Positions 1 through 7,957 of a stretch of DNA of 64,000 nucleotides are shown piece after piece; the stretch's first letter is position 1, and each line of letters begins with the position of its first letter. The stretch is from positions 248,001-312,000 of the forward strand of contig NZ_JBAOJI010000003.1 in assembly GCF_037080055.1 (NCBI RefSeq), in the 5' to 3' direction. Below the pieces are notes generated by a model. The model worked only from the letters and a program-made list of their open reading frames with translations, was not told the origin of the DNA and did no database searches. The stretch comes from Halovenus sp037080055. Its GTDB lineage: Archaea; Halobacteriota; Halobacteria; Halobacteriales; Haloarculaceae. The position numbers and the translations under genes were made by a program.

Positions 1-378
1 CGCGGTGAGCGCCGTCATGATGACGACGAGCAGTTTCTGCAGGCCCTGATAGAGGACCTGATCTCGTGGGTTATTCTGGGTATCGAGTCCCAGCAAGTCG
101 GCACCGCCGAGCAGTTGCAGGACGATGCTCGCCGTGACGATCGGTCCAATTCCGACGTGCATTAGCGAGCCCTGCGATCCGGCCAGAATCGACCGGAAAC
201 GACCGAAGGCATCTGACGATGCGCCCAGCCCGAACAGCGACACGTTCGTCAGGAAAAAGTACAGCACCAGGATTCCTGCCGTCCAGCCGAGTTTGCGGCG
301 GAACGGGACGTGTCCTTCCGGACGGCGGACTGCGGGCATCCGCGTAAGTACCGGTTCGGCGGTATCCTTCCAGCTCAT
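1..378 (-). CDS. secY: Preprotein translocase subunit SecY (N-terminal part)
   Basis: This is the pore-forming subunit of the Sec translocon, which moves unfolded proteins across or into the cell membrane. Only the first 126 codons are present; the gene runs off the left edge. The visible part has a basic, cytoplasmic N-terminus with PEGHVPFRRK, a first membrane segment (about residues 31-46), a plug-like region and the start of TM2. It follows L15 with a 1-nt gap, the usual archaeal position at the end of the spc run. Identification rests on sequence pattern and on context. Confidence 0.95.
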   Translation of the reverse strand, partial: MSWKDTAEPVLTRMPAVRRPEGHVPFRRKLGWTAGILVLYFFLTNVSLFGLGASSDAFGRFRSILAGSQGSLMHVGIGPIVTASIVLQLLGGADLLGLDTQNNPRDQVLYQGLQKLLVVIMTALTA

Positions 379-379
379 A

Positions 380-856
380 TTATTCCTCGTCTGTCGATTC
401 GTCGTCGTCGACCGGGTTTAGTGCTTCGGTCTCGCCACCGGCGGCCTCGATTTTCTCGACGGCACCGTCCGAGAAATCATCCGCGATGACGGAGAGTTCG
501 TTCCGAACCTGCCCAGCACCGAGTACTTTCACTCGGTCTGCCGTGTCTGCGTCGTCGACGATTTCTCGCGCGTCGATCTCGTAGCCACCGTCGGTCTCCT
601 CTGCGAGGCCCTCCGCTGCGAGCAGCGGGGCGTCCTCGTCGAGTTCGCGCACGTCGACGGTCACGACCGTGTCCTGCGCTTTCTCCGGCCGGGTGAAACC
701 CGAGCCTTCCTCGCCGAGTGGCGGGTGGTTGTGGTGCTCGTGTTTGTCACGTCCTGCCGCGCCGCGGCCGCCACGGTGACCGGCACCGCGTCGGTTCTTC
801 TGGGAACCGCCGCCGTGGGTCCGGGAGCCGCGCTGTCGTCGTTTTTTGCTTGTCAT
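380..856 (-). CDS. rpl15: 50S ribosomal protein L15 (uL15)
   Basis: Large-subunit protein of 158 aa that binds 23S rRNA near the central protuberance. The N-terminus is the typical basic Gly/Arg/His-rich tail (MTSKKRRQRGSRTHGGG) that threads through rRNA; the C-terminus is acidic, as in halophiles. The start at 856 overlaps the L30 stop (TAATG), which argues against the longer open frame upstream. It sits between L30 and secY. Confidence 0.96.
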   Translation of the reverse strand: MTSKKRRQRGSRTHGGGSQKNRRGAGHRGGRGAAGRDKHEHHNHPPLGEEGSGFTRPEKAQDTVVTVDVRELDEDAPLLAAEGLAEETDGGYEIDAREIVDDADTADRVKVLGAGQVRNELSVIADDFSDGAVEKIEAAGGETEALNPVDDDESTDEE

Positions 857-1320
857 TATCGCATCGCCTCCAGTAGTGCATCGAGATCGTCCGTCTCGTG
901 AGGACCGATCTGTCCGCCCGTCTTGACCGGCCGTTTGACGCCCTCGTGGCCGCCCCGCGGTGGGTGCAGCCGCAGCGTCGGCGAGAGGCCGGCATCTTGC
1001 AGAGTCGTTTCTTCGGCGATCAGTGCCTCGGCGAGCGCCGAGATACTGTCGTATTCCGTGTTCTCGGCGATCCACTCGTCGTCGATGTCGCCCTCGCCCG
1101 CTGCGGGCTCGGCTCGGCTCTCGATCAGGAGTTCGACCGTCTCCTGGCTCGGCTCGCCGTGGGCAACGTAGTCGTTGACCTTCGCGACCATCCCGTCGTA
1201 GGCTGGCTCTTCGGGCACCAGCGTCGCGTGGTTGACCCGACCGAGATTCAGCATGTCGAGGGTGTCTCGGGTGTCCTGATTGATGTTCACTTCACCGCGA
1301 AGCTGGACGAGCGCTTTCAT
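856..1320 (-). CDS. rpl30: 50S ribosomal protein L30 (uL30)
   Basis: Large-subunit protein of 154 aa. The first 60 residues are the L30 ferredoxin-like fold (MKALVQLRGEVNI... LGRVNHATLVP); the remainder is the archaeal/eukaryotic (L7-type) extension ending in the LHPPRGGHEG...KRP segment and a G-G-Q-I-G motif. Its start overlaps the S5 stop by 4 nt and its stop overlaps the L15 start by 1 nt, indicating tight translational coupling. Confidence 0.96.
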   Translation of the reverse strand: MKALVQLRGEVNINQDTRDTLDMLNLGRVNHATLVPEEPAYDGMVAKVNDYVAHGEPSQETVELLIESRAEPAAGEGDIDDEWIAENTEYDSISALAEALIAEETTLQDAGLSPTLRLHPPRGGHEGVKRPVKTGGQIGPHETDDLDALLEAMR

Positions 1321-1961
1321 TCCTCGACCACCTCACGCTGCTGTTCGCGAACGCGCTGGGGCACCCGCGATTCCGCGGCGTTTTCCAGTGCGTTGTAGGT
1401 CGCTTTTGCCAGGTTCACCGTCGTTCGGGTGTTGCCGTGGCTTTTCGTCCAGGCGTCTTCGATACCAGCCAGTTCGAGCACGTGCCGTGGCGTCTCTGCG
1501 GCAGCGAGCCCGAGTCCTTTCGGAGCCGGCTTGATTTCGACTTCGACACTGCCGGCCTTGCCCGTCGCGTTCCGGATCAGCGAGTGATCGCCACCCGGCT
1601 CGTCCTCCCAGGAACCGCTTCCCAGAGGGATCTTGACCAGGTTCAGCTTGCCGATGTCGATGGCCTTCTGAATCGCTCCGCCGACCTGATCGTCACGACC
1701 CTCGGCGTAGCCGATGAGGCCGTTACGGTTGCCGACGACGACGACACAGCGGAACTTGACTCGGCGCCCCGAGTCGGTCATCCGCTGGACCATGTTGATG
1801 TCCAGTACTTCGTCTTCCAGATCTGGAACGAGCTGGTCGACGAGCTCTGCTTCCTTCAGTGGCAGGCCGGAGTTCAGCGCCTCCTCCATCGTCTCGATTT
1901 CGCCTTCTGCCACCTTCTTGCCAAGTCGGGTCTGTGGGACCCATCCGTCTTCAGCACTCAT
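1317..1961 (-). CDS. rps5: 30S ribosomal protein S5 (uS5)
   Basis: Small-subunit protein of 214 aa that contributes to decoding fidelity at the mRNA entry site. The N-terminal double-stranded RNA-binding fold has the family motif GNRNGLIGYAEGR, and the C-terminal fold has APKGLGLAAAE. It has an archaeal-length N-terminal extension. It overlaps L18 (4 nt) and L30 (4 nt). Confidence 0.97.
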   Translation of the reverse strand: MSAEDGWVPQTRLGKKVAEGEIETMEEALNSGLPLKEAELVDQLVPDLEDEVLDINMVQRMTDSGRRVKFRCVVVVGNRNGLIGYAEGRDDQVGGAIQKAIDIGKLNLVKIPLGSGSWEDEPGGDHSLIRNATGKAGSVEVEIKPAPKGLGLAAAETPRHVLELAGIEDAWTKSHGNTRTTVNLAKATYNALENAAESRVPQRVREQQREVVEE

Positions 1962-2518
1962 AGTTCAACCTCATCTTCCAGCAGTGTTTCTCGCAGTTCG
2001 TCGAAGTGCTCCGGGAGCTCGGTCGCGTCGAAGTCGCCGCCGTAGAGGCCGTCCTGCTGCTCGGCGTACTCGGCGATGTGTTCCCCACGCGTGCGCGGCC
2101 ACTCAGCCAGCACGTCGTCGTTGTGCGGGATTTCGAGCCCGGCGTCGATAGCACCTTCCTGTACTGCGAAGACCTTGCTCCCCGGCGTCGGGGAGTTCAG
2201 TCCGATATCGAGCACTGCTTCCTCGATACCTGCCTCGACCGCACGCAGGCCGGCGAGTAGACCGGTGAGGTACGCGGCGGGCATGTTGCTCGTCGGTGCC
2301 TCCCAGCCGTACTCGGCCAGATCCTGCGAGTGTGCGCTCGCAAGCGTGTTGTCTCCCTGTGGTCCTGTCGTAACCAGCTGCGCCCTGACATGTTTGTTGC
2401 TCTTTCGAGCGACCAGTCGTGGCTTGCCGGATTTCAGCAGGCGCAACCGCTGATGGTAATCTGTTCGTGCCTCGCGGCGTCGCCGCATAGGCACGGTGTA
2501 TCGTGGTCCTGTTGCCAT
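1958..2518 (-). CDS. rpl18: 50S ribosomal protein L18 (uL18)
   Basis: 5S rRNA-binding protein of the central protuberance, 186 aa, the archaeal/eukaryotic (L5-type) size. It begins MATGPRYTVPMRRRREARTD, with the conserved YHQRLRLLKSG segment that contacts 5S rRNA. It overlaps the stop of L19e by 1 nt and the start of S5 by 4 nt. With L5, which lies further upstream in the same run, it forms the 5S RNP. Confidence 0.97.
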   Translation of the reverse strand: MATGPRYTVPMRRRREARTDYHQRLRLLKSGKPRLVARKSNKHVRAQLVTTGPQGDNTLASAHSQDLAEYGWEAPTSNMPAAYLTGLLAGLRAVEAGIEEAVLDIGLNSPTPGSKVFAVQEGAIDAGLEIPHNDDVLAEWPRTRGEHIAEYAEQQDGLYGGDFDATELPEHFDELRETLLEDEVEL

Positions 2519-2970
2519 TAGATCTCACCTCTGAGTTCGTTTTCGAGATACCGTTCGAGGTCGGCGACACTGTCGAACTCGCCACCGCCGGCTTTGTCGT
2601 ACAGGTCGCGATAGGTCGAGCGGTCGATCTCGTCGTCGTCGCGGAGTTCGCGCAGTCGCTTGCGCTGTGCGCGAATCTTCGATGTCCAGTCGTCCTTTTC
2701 GTTCTCTCGGGCGCCGGCCTTGCCCTTCCGGGAGCCGGGACCGCTCTGGTGGCCGTACGAGCGTTTCTGCTGGCGCTCGCGGGCCTGTCCGCGGGAGTTG
2801 CCTTTCGGCTCTTCTGCGCGGATGGCACCCTCGTCGACCAGTTCACGGATGTCTTCGCGGGTAATCGCCTCCGCGATGTCACCCTGTCGGCTGGGGTCCA
2901 GCCAGATCTTGTTCTGCCCGACATCGAGAACGTCCGATGCGAGTCGCTTCTGTGCGCTAAGATCAGTCAT
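2518..2970 (-). CDS. rpl19e: 50S ribosomal protein L19e
   Basis: Eukaryote/archaea-specific large-subunit protein, 150 aa. It begins MTDLSAQKRLASDVLDVGQNKIWLDP, the family's N-terminal domain, followed by a basic Gly/Arg linker (SYGHQSGPGSRKGKAG) and an acidic C-terminal helical part. It overlaps L32e by 4 nt and L18 by 1 nt. Confidence 0.97.
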   Translation of the reverse strand: MTDLSAQKRLASDVLDVGQNKIWLDPSRQGDIAEAITREDIRELVDEGAIRAEEPKGNSRGQARERQQKRSYGHQSGPGSRKGKAGARENEKDDWTSKIRAQRKRLRELRDDDEIDRSTYRDLYDKAGGGEFDSVADLERYLENELRGEI

Positions 2971-3923
2971 TCTACTTCGACCTCCACGTAGGTTGGGTTG
3001 AGGACGCGGATGCCCTCGTCTTCTGCGACCTCTTCGATTCGTTCGCGCTTGCGCGCGCCGACCTTCGAGGCGATCCGGACCGCTTCGGTGTCACCGTCGA
3101 CACCCTCCAGATCGTCCACGTTGTGCACGCGAACTTCCTCGAAGCCGGACGGGTGGCGACCGCGAACCGCTTTCGGCGAGCGGAAGCCCGCCTGTACCTT
3201 GTCGCCTTTGCCCTTGATACCGCGACGCTGTTTCGACAGCGTCCCTTTCGGGCGCCGCCAGGAGGTCGGCACTCGTTTCTTCTTGTGGTGGTCCTGTCGG
3301 TTGAACTTCGGCGTGCCCACGCGTGACCGCTGCGTGAGAAGCCGCTGCTCGTCGTCGTCGAGGTCAGGCGTCTTGTCGACGAGTCCACGAGGCTGGAGTT
3401 CCGTCTCCACGTCTTCTGCTTCCTCGGCTTCCTCGTCTTCGACTTCTGCCTCGACCTCTTCGCTGACGTCGAGGTCGCCGACGTCGGCTTTGATTCGGGC
3501 GGCGAGTGCCATCCCGATGCCGTCTACGTCGGCGAGTTCGTCCTGGCTCGCGCCGCGGACCTTGTCGACCGTGCCGTAGCCGGCGTCTTCGAGCGAACCC
3601 GCCTTCGAGTCACCGACGCCGCTGATGTCGGTGAGTTCCTCGATTTCGGGCTCGTCCTCGTCGTCTTCGTCGTCTGCGGCTTCGTCTTCGCCGGCGTCGT
3701 CGGGTTCGAGTTCTTCGATCTCGGCCTCGACACCGACGCTCACTTCGACCTCGTCGGTCTCGGCTTTCAGCCGGGCAGCCAGTGCCGTCGAGATTCCCTC
3801 GACGTCCTGAAGCTGGTCCTGGCTGGCCGCGGCGACGTGTTCGGGCGTCTCGTAGCCCGCGTCACGGAGCGCCTCGGCTTTCTCTTCGTCGACACCGCCG
3901 AGTTCAGTAAGTTCGTCTGCCAT
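2967..3923 (-). CDS. rpl32e: 50S ribosomal protein L32e with duplicated HhH N-terminal module
   Basis: Archaeal/eukaryotic large-subunit protein. The L32e core is the C-terminal ~130 residues (RVGTPKFNRQDHHKKKRVPTSW...). The preceding ~185 residues hold two helix-hairpin-helix-like units, residues about 5-54 and 97-146, that match each other along their length: both have LT-(D/E)-hydrophobic-x-GV, a DAGY turn, ASQD(Q/E)L, DV(E/D)GI and ALAAR(L/I)KA. They are separated and followed by Asp/Glu-rich linkers. At 318 aa it is longer than the Haloarcula marismortui protein (about 240 aa), which has one such N-terminal region. The duplication is seen directly; its role is unknown. Confidence 0.96.
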   Translation of the reverse strand: MADELTELGGVDEEKAEALRDAGYETPEHVAAASQDQLQDVEGISTALAARLKAETDEVEVSVGVEAEIEELEPDDAGEDEAADDEDDEDEPEIEELTDISGVGDSKAGSLEDAGYGTVDKVRGASQDELADVDGIGMALAARIKADVGDLDVSEEVEAEVEDEEAEEAEDVETELQPRGLVDKTPDLDDDEQRLLTQRSRVGTPKFNRQDHHKKKRVPTSWRRPKGTLSKQRRGIKGKGDKVQAGFRSPKAVRGRHPSGFEEVRVHNVDDLEGVDGDTEAVRIASKVGARKRERIEEVAEDEGIRVLNPTYVEVEVE

Positions 3924-4459
3924 CAGGCGTCACCTCGATTTGGTTTCTGTGTGATGTAGACGCCGTCCTGGAAGACGCGAACGTCCTTGTCCGTCACACG
4001 CGTCAGCTGCTCGATATCGGCTGCTGTCTGTCCGACTGCCTCGATGTCCGGTCCGTTCAGCGTGACGATCTCGCCGTCGATCTCCACGTCGGTGTCCCCG
4101 TGAATCGGGGCTTCTCGCGGCGCTTTCTCGCCGAGGAAGTTCTCGATGACGACAGAGCCGTCCTGTACGGCGACGTCCATCGGGAAGTGAGAGTAGAAGA
4201 TCTCCATCTCGTACTCCCAGCCCTCGGTCACGCCGTGGTACATGTTGCGGACGTGGCTCTCGAAGGTGCCAAGCGTCGACATCGTCTTGGCGTCGTCTCC
4301 GTCGCTCGTGATGACGACCTCGCCGTCATCGACGCTGACGTCGATGTCCGGGTACCAGAGGCGTCGGGTGACGCTGCCGTTCGGTCCCTCGACGGTCAAC
4401 TCGAGATGGTCCATCTCGGCGTCGACCTCGTCTGGAATCTGTAGTGTAGTTTCTGGCAT
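3923..4459 (-). CDS. rpl6: 50S ribosomal protein L6 (uL6)
   Basis: Large-subunit protein at the base of the L7/L12 stalk, near the sarcin-ricin loop. 178 aa, with two repeated alpha/beta folds. It has the archaeal features TVEGPNGSVTR near the N-terminus, VRNMYHGVTEGWEYEMEIFY in the middle and a C-terminal RVFQDGVYITQKP. It overlaps L32e by 1 nt and follows S8 with a 3-nt gap. Confidence 0.97.
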   Translation of the reverse strand: MPETTLQIPDEVDAEMDHLELTVEGPNGSVTRRLWYPDIDVSVDDGEVVITSDGDDAKTMSTLGTFESHVRNMYHGVTEGWEYEMEIFYSHFPMDVAVQDGSVVIENFLGEKAPREAPIHGDTDVEIDGEIVTLNGPDIEAVGQTAADIEQLTRVTDKDVRVFQDGVYITQKPNRGDA

Positions 4460-4462
4460 TGT

Positions 4463-4855
4463 TCAGTAGACGTATGCGATGACCTGACCACCAATTCCCT
4501 GCTCTCGGGCCTCGTAGTGGCTCATGATGCCATGCGAGGTGGTGACGATGAGCGTCCCGTAGTCACGGGCCGGGAGGAATCGCTTCTCCCATTTCTCGAA
4601 CTCGTCGGCACCGGCCGAATAGCGGGGCTTGATGGGGCCACACTCGTTGATTGCTCCTTTCAGTTCGACCTCGAATTTCCCGGCTTTACCGTCGTCGATG
4701 CGCTGGAAGCCGTCGATGTAACCGCGATCGTACAGCACCTCCAGTACACTACCGATCTCGTTCGAGGCGGGCGATACGTCCTGTGTGAGATGACCAACGC
4801 TACCGCCGTTGTCGATCGCCGACAGCGCGTTGGCAAGTGGGTCGTTTCCTGTCAT
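4463..4855 (-). CDS. rps8: 30S ribosomal protein S8 (uS8)
   Basis: 16S rRNA-binding assembly protein of the small subunit, 130 aa. It begins MTGNDPLANALSAIDN and ends with the family motif TSHGIMSHYEAREQGIGGQV followed by a terminal VIAYVY. The start at 4855 is chosen because its ATGA overlaps the S14 stop codon; a longer in-frame opening (to 4963) lies inside S14 and is not credible. Confidence 0.97.
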   Translation of the reverse strand: MTGNDPLANALSAIDNGGSVGHLTQDVSPASNEIGSVLEVLYDRGYIDGFQRIDDGKAGKFEVELKGAINECGPIKPRYSAGADEFEKWEKRFLPARDYGTLIVTTSHGIMSHYEAREQGIGGQVIAYVY

Positions 4856-5034
4856 GAGTACTTCTTGAAGCCCATGCTTCGGGATACTTCGCGGAAGCAC
4901 TGTCGACAGAGCCAGATGTCGTACTTGCCGACCAGACCCTGCTTGCGGCCACAGCGCTGGCACTCCCGTAGCTGTCCGGTTCGTTTCGCGGCTTGCTCGC
5001 CGGTTGCCTCTGCTTCCTGTTCGCTCTCGCTCAT
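4852..5034 (-). CDS. rps14: 30S ribosomal protein S14 (uS14), zinc-binding
   Basis: Short zinc-finger small-subunit protein, 60 aa, near the decoding head. Two CxxC pairs (ECQRCG and LCRQCF) form a zinc ribbon, and the C-terminus REVSRSMGFKKYS is typical. It has a short acidic, halophile-type N-terminal tail. The stop overlaps the S8 start (ATGA) and 13 nt separate it from L5. Confidence 0.96.
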   Translation of the reverse strand: MSESEQEAEATGEQAAKRTGQLRECQRCGRKQGLVGKYDIWLCRQCFREVSRSMGFKKYS

Positions 5035-5047
5035 GCTGTCTCCTCCA

Positions 5048-5575
5048 TCATTGCTGGACCTCCACGTCGAATGCCTTCTCGACGTATGTGACCGCATCGT
5101 CGATGCTGAGCCGGTGCGCCGACGGGATCGAACGCGAGCCCTTGTCGCGCTTTGCGACGCGGTAGCCCGGACGGACCAGATTGACCGTCACGTCCAGCCC
5201 GTAGATCCCGATGGTCGGGTCGTACTCCTGGCTCGGGAACTCGGTGTGTTCCTCGATCCCGTAGCTGAAGTTGCCGGTATCGTCGAACTGAGCACGATCG
5301 ATATCGACCAGTTCGAGCGATTTGTCGAGGAACTCTTCGGCGAGTTCGTCTCGCAGCGTGACCTTCGCACCGATCGGGTCGCCCTCGCGGATGTTGAACT
5401 CCGGTTTGGTCGCCTTTGCGGTGGTTCGGACGGACTCCTGGCTGGTGATCTCTTCGAGGATCTCCTCGGCCTGTGCGAGGGGTTCACCACCCTGACCGAC
5501 GCCCATGTGGACGACGACTTTCTCGACGCGCGGTTCGCGCATCGAGTGGAACTCACTTCCGGTATCCGAACTCAT
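5048..5575 (-). CDS. rpl5: 50S ribosomal protein L5 (uL5)
   Basis: 5S rRNA-binding protein that also contacts P-site tRNA, 175 aa. Family motifs include HSMREPRVEKVVVHMGVGQGG near the N-terminus and FSYGIEEHTEFPSQEYDP toward the C-terminal half, ending in RPGYRVAKRDKG. It overlaps S4e by 4 nt. It works with L18 in the 5S RNP. Confidence 0.97.
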   Translation of the reverse strand: MSSDTGSEFHSMREPRVEKVVVHMGVGQGGEPLAQAEEILEEITSQESVRTTAKATKPEFNIREGDPIGAKVTLRDELAEEFLDKSLELVDIDRAQFDDTGNFSYGIEEHTEFPSQEYDPTIGIYGLDVTVNLVRPGYRVAKRDKGSRSIPSAHRLSIDDAVTYVEKAFDVEVQQ

Positions 5576-6339
5576 GCGTCATCACCCTGCTCGCGGTTGT
5601 CGCCGCTCGCTTCCGGGTCGGAACCCGACCCGCTCACGAAGTTCTCGTCGATCACGACGATGTACTCCTCGATGGTCTCGAAGCCGTCGTCGGACGAGAC
5701 TGGAGCATCCTCCTGGTCGACGAGGACGTTGTTCTGAGAGCTACCCGGCGTGACCTGAATCTCGTCGACTGCGCCGATCTGTCCGGCGTGTGCGCCGTTG
5801 ACGGCGGTCACGAGCGCGCCCTCTTCGTACTCGAAGTGGGCGACAATCTCGTCGTCCTCGTTGGCGATGACGATCGAATCGTCGACGCTGTACGGACTGC
5901 CTTCCTCGACGAGCAGGGTGTGCCCGTCGTGGAGGGTCAACTGAACGTCCCCGCCTGGGACATTCGCCTTCTTGACGATCTTGCCGAGTTTACTCTGTGC
6001 CGATTCCTCGTCGATCGGGGTCAGCGAGAGCCGGCCACCCTCGTCGGGGAACACGCGGTAGTACTCCTCGCGTTCCTCGAAGGCGACGATGTCGAACATC
6101 CCGACTGGACGCTCCTCGTCGCTGATGATCTTCCCGTTGATCTCGACGTTACCTTCGTTCAGTGCGTATCGTGCTTCCTTGCGGCTGTCGGCGTAGCCGA
6201 GCACGTCCCGCAGAATGATGAGCAGGGGAACCCCCGACTCACCGTGGGGCCCGGCGTCGGCCTTGACCGTGAAGGTCTCCTCCTTTCGCTCGACGGGCCA
6301 GCTCTTTGGGACTGAGAGCCGCTTCTGATGTTTCGTCAT
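5572..6339 (-). CDS. rps4e: 30S ribosomal protein S4e
   Basis: Archaeal/eukaryotic small-subunit protein, 255 aa. It begins MTKHQKRLSVPKSWPVERK, followed by an S4-like RNA-binding region (LLIILRDVLGYADSRKEAR), a central S4e domain with GMFDIVAFEE, and a KOW-like segment. The C-terminal acidic tail (GSGSDPEASGDN...) is an extension typical of halophiles. It overlaps L24 and L5 by 4 nt each. Confidence 0.96.
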   Translation of the reverse strand: MTKHQKRLSVPKSWPVERKEETFTVKADAGPHGESGVPLLIILRDVLGYADSRKEARYALNEGNVEINGKIISDEERPVGMFDIVAFEEREEYYRVFPDEGGRLSLTPIDEESAQSKLGKIVKKANVPGGDVQLTLHDGHTLLVEEGSPYSVDDSIVIANEDDEIVAHFEYEEGALVTAVNGAHAGQIGAVDEIQVTPGSSQNNVLVDQEDAPVSSDDGFETIEEYIVVIDENFVSGSGSDPEASGDNREQGDDA

Positions 6340-6701
6340 TCGTTATCCTCCTCCGTAGCTTCGAGGCGCTCCTCTCGCAGTTCGTCCGAGAGGTCGAGTT
6401 CGACCACGCGAAGGTTACTCGCGTCGACTGGTCGTGGGACCTCTTCGCCGTCGGCCGTTTCGAGGGTTACGTCCTCGACGTGGACGGCGGCGTCTTTGAG
6501 GTCGACGTTGACGACTTCGCCCTGCTCGCCCGCGTCGTCGCCACGGAGCACCTCGACGGTGTCCCCGGCGTTGACTCGGACCGAGCGGGTGTCGTACTCC
6601 TCGCGGAGATCCTCCGACAGCGTCGCCTTGACCTGCTCGTGACGTTCGTGCAACGGAGCGCGTCGCGTTGCCGTTCGCTGTTTGTGTGGTTGTTCGCTCA
6701 T
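6336..6701 (-). CDS. rpl24: 50S ribosomal protein L24 (uL24)
   Basis: Assembly-initiating large-subunit protein, 121 aa. The N-terminal basic helix has RRAPLHERHEQVKATLSEDL and is followed by a KOW motif (VNAGDTVEVLRGDDAGEQGEV) that binds 23S rRNA domain I. It lies 2 nt after L14 and overlaps S4e by 4 nt. Confidence 0.97.
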   Translation of the reverse strand: MSEQPHKQRTATRRAPLHERHEQVKATLSEDLREEYDTRSVRVNAGDTVEVLRGDDAGEQGEVVNVDLKDAAVHVEDVTLETADGEEVPRPVDASNLRVVELDLSDELREERLEATEEDNE

Positions 6702-6703
6702 AT

Positions 6704-7102
6704 CTATACGATCATTGTCGCTGTGGAGGCGATCGACCCGAACCGCTCTGCGACTTCCCGGGCGATCGGCCCCTTGATCTCTGTTCCGCGTGGCTCCTCG
6801 TTGTCGTCGATGATGACGGCGGCGTTGTCCTCGAACTGCAGGCGGGTGCCGTCCGGCCGGCGGATCGATTTCCGCTGGCGGATGACGACCGCTTCGAGCA
6901 CCTGCCGTCGCATCTCCGGCGTCCCTTTCGTGACCGAGACGGTGATCTTGTCACCGATGCCGGCCTTGGGATGTCGGTTGATCGTGCCGGAATAGCCGTG
7001 GGTGCTGATGACTTTGAGTTCGCGTGCGCCCGTGTTGTCGGCGCAGTTGATCAGCGAACCCTTCTCCAGGCCCTGGGTTACGTCTGCTTTCAGGGCCTCC
7101 AT
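6704..7102 (-). CDS. rpl14: 50S ribosomal protein L14 (uL14)
   Basis: Large-subunit interface protein, 132 aa, binding site for aIF6 and translational GTPases. Motifs: LINCADNTGARELKVI near the start and GDKITVSVTKGTPEMRRQV in the middle, then RPDGTRLQFEDNAAV. It overlaps the S17 stop by one nucleotide. Confidence 0.98.
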   Translation of the reverse strand: MEALKADVTQGLEKGSLINCADNTGARELKVISTHGYSGTINRHPKAGIGDKITVSVTKGTPEMRRQVLEAVVIRQRKSIRRPDGTRLQFEDNAAVIIDDNEEPRGTEIKGPIAREVAERFGSIASTATMIV

Positions 7103-7446
7103 CAGGCATCACCCTCGGTTACTTCGACGACGACGTGTGATTTCGTCTTCGAGAGCGGGCGGGTTTCTGCAATTCTGACGGTCGCACCTTCAGAAACGGG
7201 TCGCAGGACCTCCGGCACGTGTGCCGGGATCCGCGAGCGTCGTTTCATCAGGCGGTCGTACTTGGGAACCTGCACGTCGTATTCCCGTTCGACGACAACC
7301 GTCTTCTCCATGTCCGTCGAGACGACCTCGCCTTCGAGGACTTGGCCTCGAACGGGGAGATCGCCGAAGAACGGACATGTCTCGTACTCGTACTCCTCTG
7401 GATTCTCTGGTTCTGGTGGTGTGTCTACGTCTAATCCTATCGCCAT
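7102..7446 (-). CDS. rps17: 30S ribosomal protein S17 (uS17)
   Basis: Primary 16S rRNA binder, OB-fold, 114 aa. The N-terminal archaeal extension contains CPFFGDLPVRGQ; the OB core has STDMEKTVVVEREYDVQVPKYDR. The start lies 10 nt inside the RNase P component 1 gene. Confidence 0.96.
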   Translation of the reverse strand: MAIGLDVDTPPEPENPEEYEYETCPFFGDLPVRGQVLEGEVVSTDMEKTVVVEREYDVQVPKYDRLMKRRSRIPAHVPEVLRPVSEGATVRIAETRPLSKTKSHVVVEVTEGDA

Positions 7447-7724
7447 TTCGAGTCACCTCGATGTTCTGTGCGCCGTGCTGGTCGTGCCACGAGCCGAGTC
7501 CCCTCGGTCGCGACGACCTCGCCCGATGGCAACGTCCACACGAACTCCGCAGCCGCTTTCGGCACCTGCCGGACACGACCCTCGGACTCGATGCCCAGCG
7601 TCTGTGTCGTTTCGGTGACGCACTCGCCGCTAATCCCGACGAGATCCGGATTCGACGCCGACCGGATCTCGACGGAGAGGCCGACGAGTTCGTGTCGTGG
7701 GAGCGTTGTCGGGCGTACTGGCAT
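7437..7724 (-). CDS. rnp1: Ribonuclease P protein component 1 (Rpp29/Pop4 homologue)
   Basis: Protein subunit of archaeal RNase P, which removes the 5' leader of pre-tRNAs and activates the RNA subunit together with Rpp21. At 95 aa it has the Sm-like barrel pattern: LPRHELVGLSVEIRSASNPDLVGISG and a later TLPSGEVVATEGTRLVARPA. Its place between L29 and S17 is the standard archaeal location. It overlaps L29 by 1 nt and S17 by 10 nt. Confidence 0.93.
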   Translation of the reverse strand: MPVRPTTLPRHELVGLSVEIRSASNPDLVGISGECVTETTQTLGIESEGRVRQVPKAAAEFVWTLPSGEVVATEGTRLVARPARRTEHRGDSKWR

Positions 7725-7957
7725 TATTCGTTCACTTCGGGCGTGTCCTCGCCCTCGAAGTCGCCTTCTTCTGTCTGGATCGTCTTGATCCGGGCGATTG
7801 CCTTCCGCAGTTCCTTGATCCGACCCGGATTCTCCGGCTGTGCACCGGCGGCTTTCGCTGACACGGCGTTCAGCAGTTCCGTCTCCAGATCTTCCAGCTC
7901 TGCCTGTCGTTCGGTCGGGGTCATGTCACGGATCTCGACTGGATGCAGGACGGTCAT
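7724..7957 (-). CDS. rpl29: 50S ribosomal protein L29 (uL29)
   Basis: Two-helix protein at the peptide exit tunnel, docking site for SRP. 77 aa: MTVLHPVEIRDMTPTERQAEL, then the conserved NPGRIKELRKAIARIKTIQ. The C-terminal acidic tail is a halophile trait. The start at MTVLH matches the known haloarchaeal protein N-terminus and overlaps the S3 stop by 4 nt. Confidence 0.96.
   Translation of the reverse strand: MTVLHPVEIRDMTPTERQAELEDLETELLNAVSAKAAGAQPENPGRIKELRKAIARIKTIQTEEGDFEGEDTPEVNE

Noticed and set aside
4517..5737. Long open frame on the plus strand (about 400 codons)
   Set aside because: It lies antisense to S8, S14 and L5, whose conserved motifs are certain; GC-rich haloarchaeal genes commonly leave an open antisense frame.
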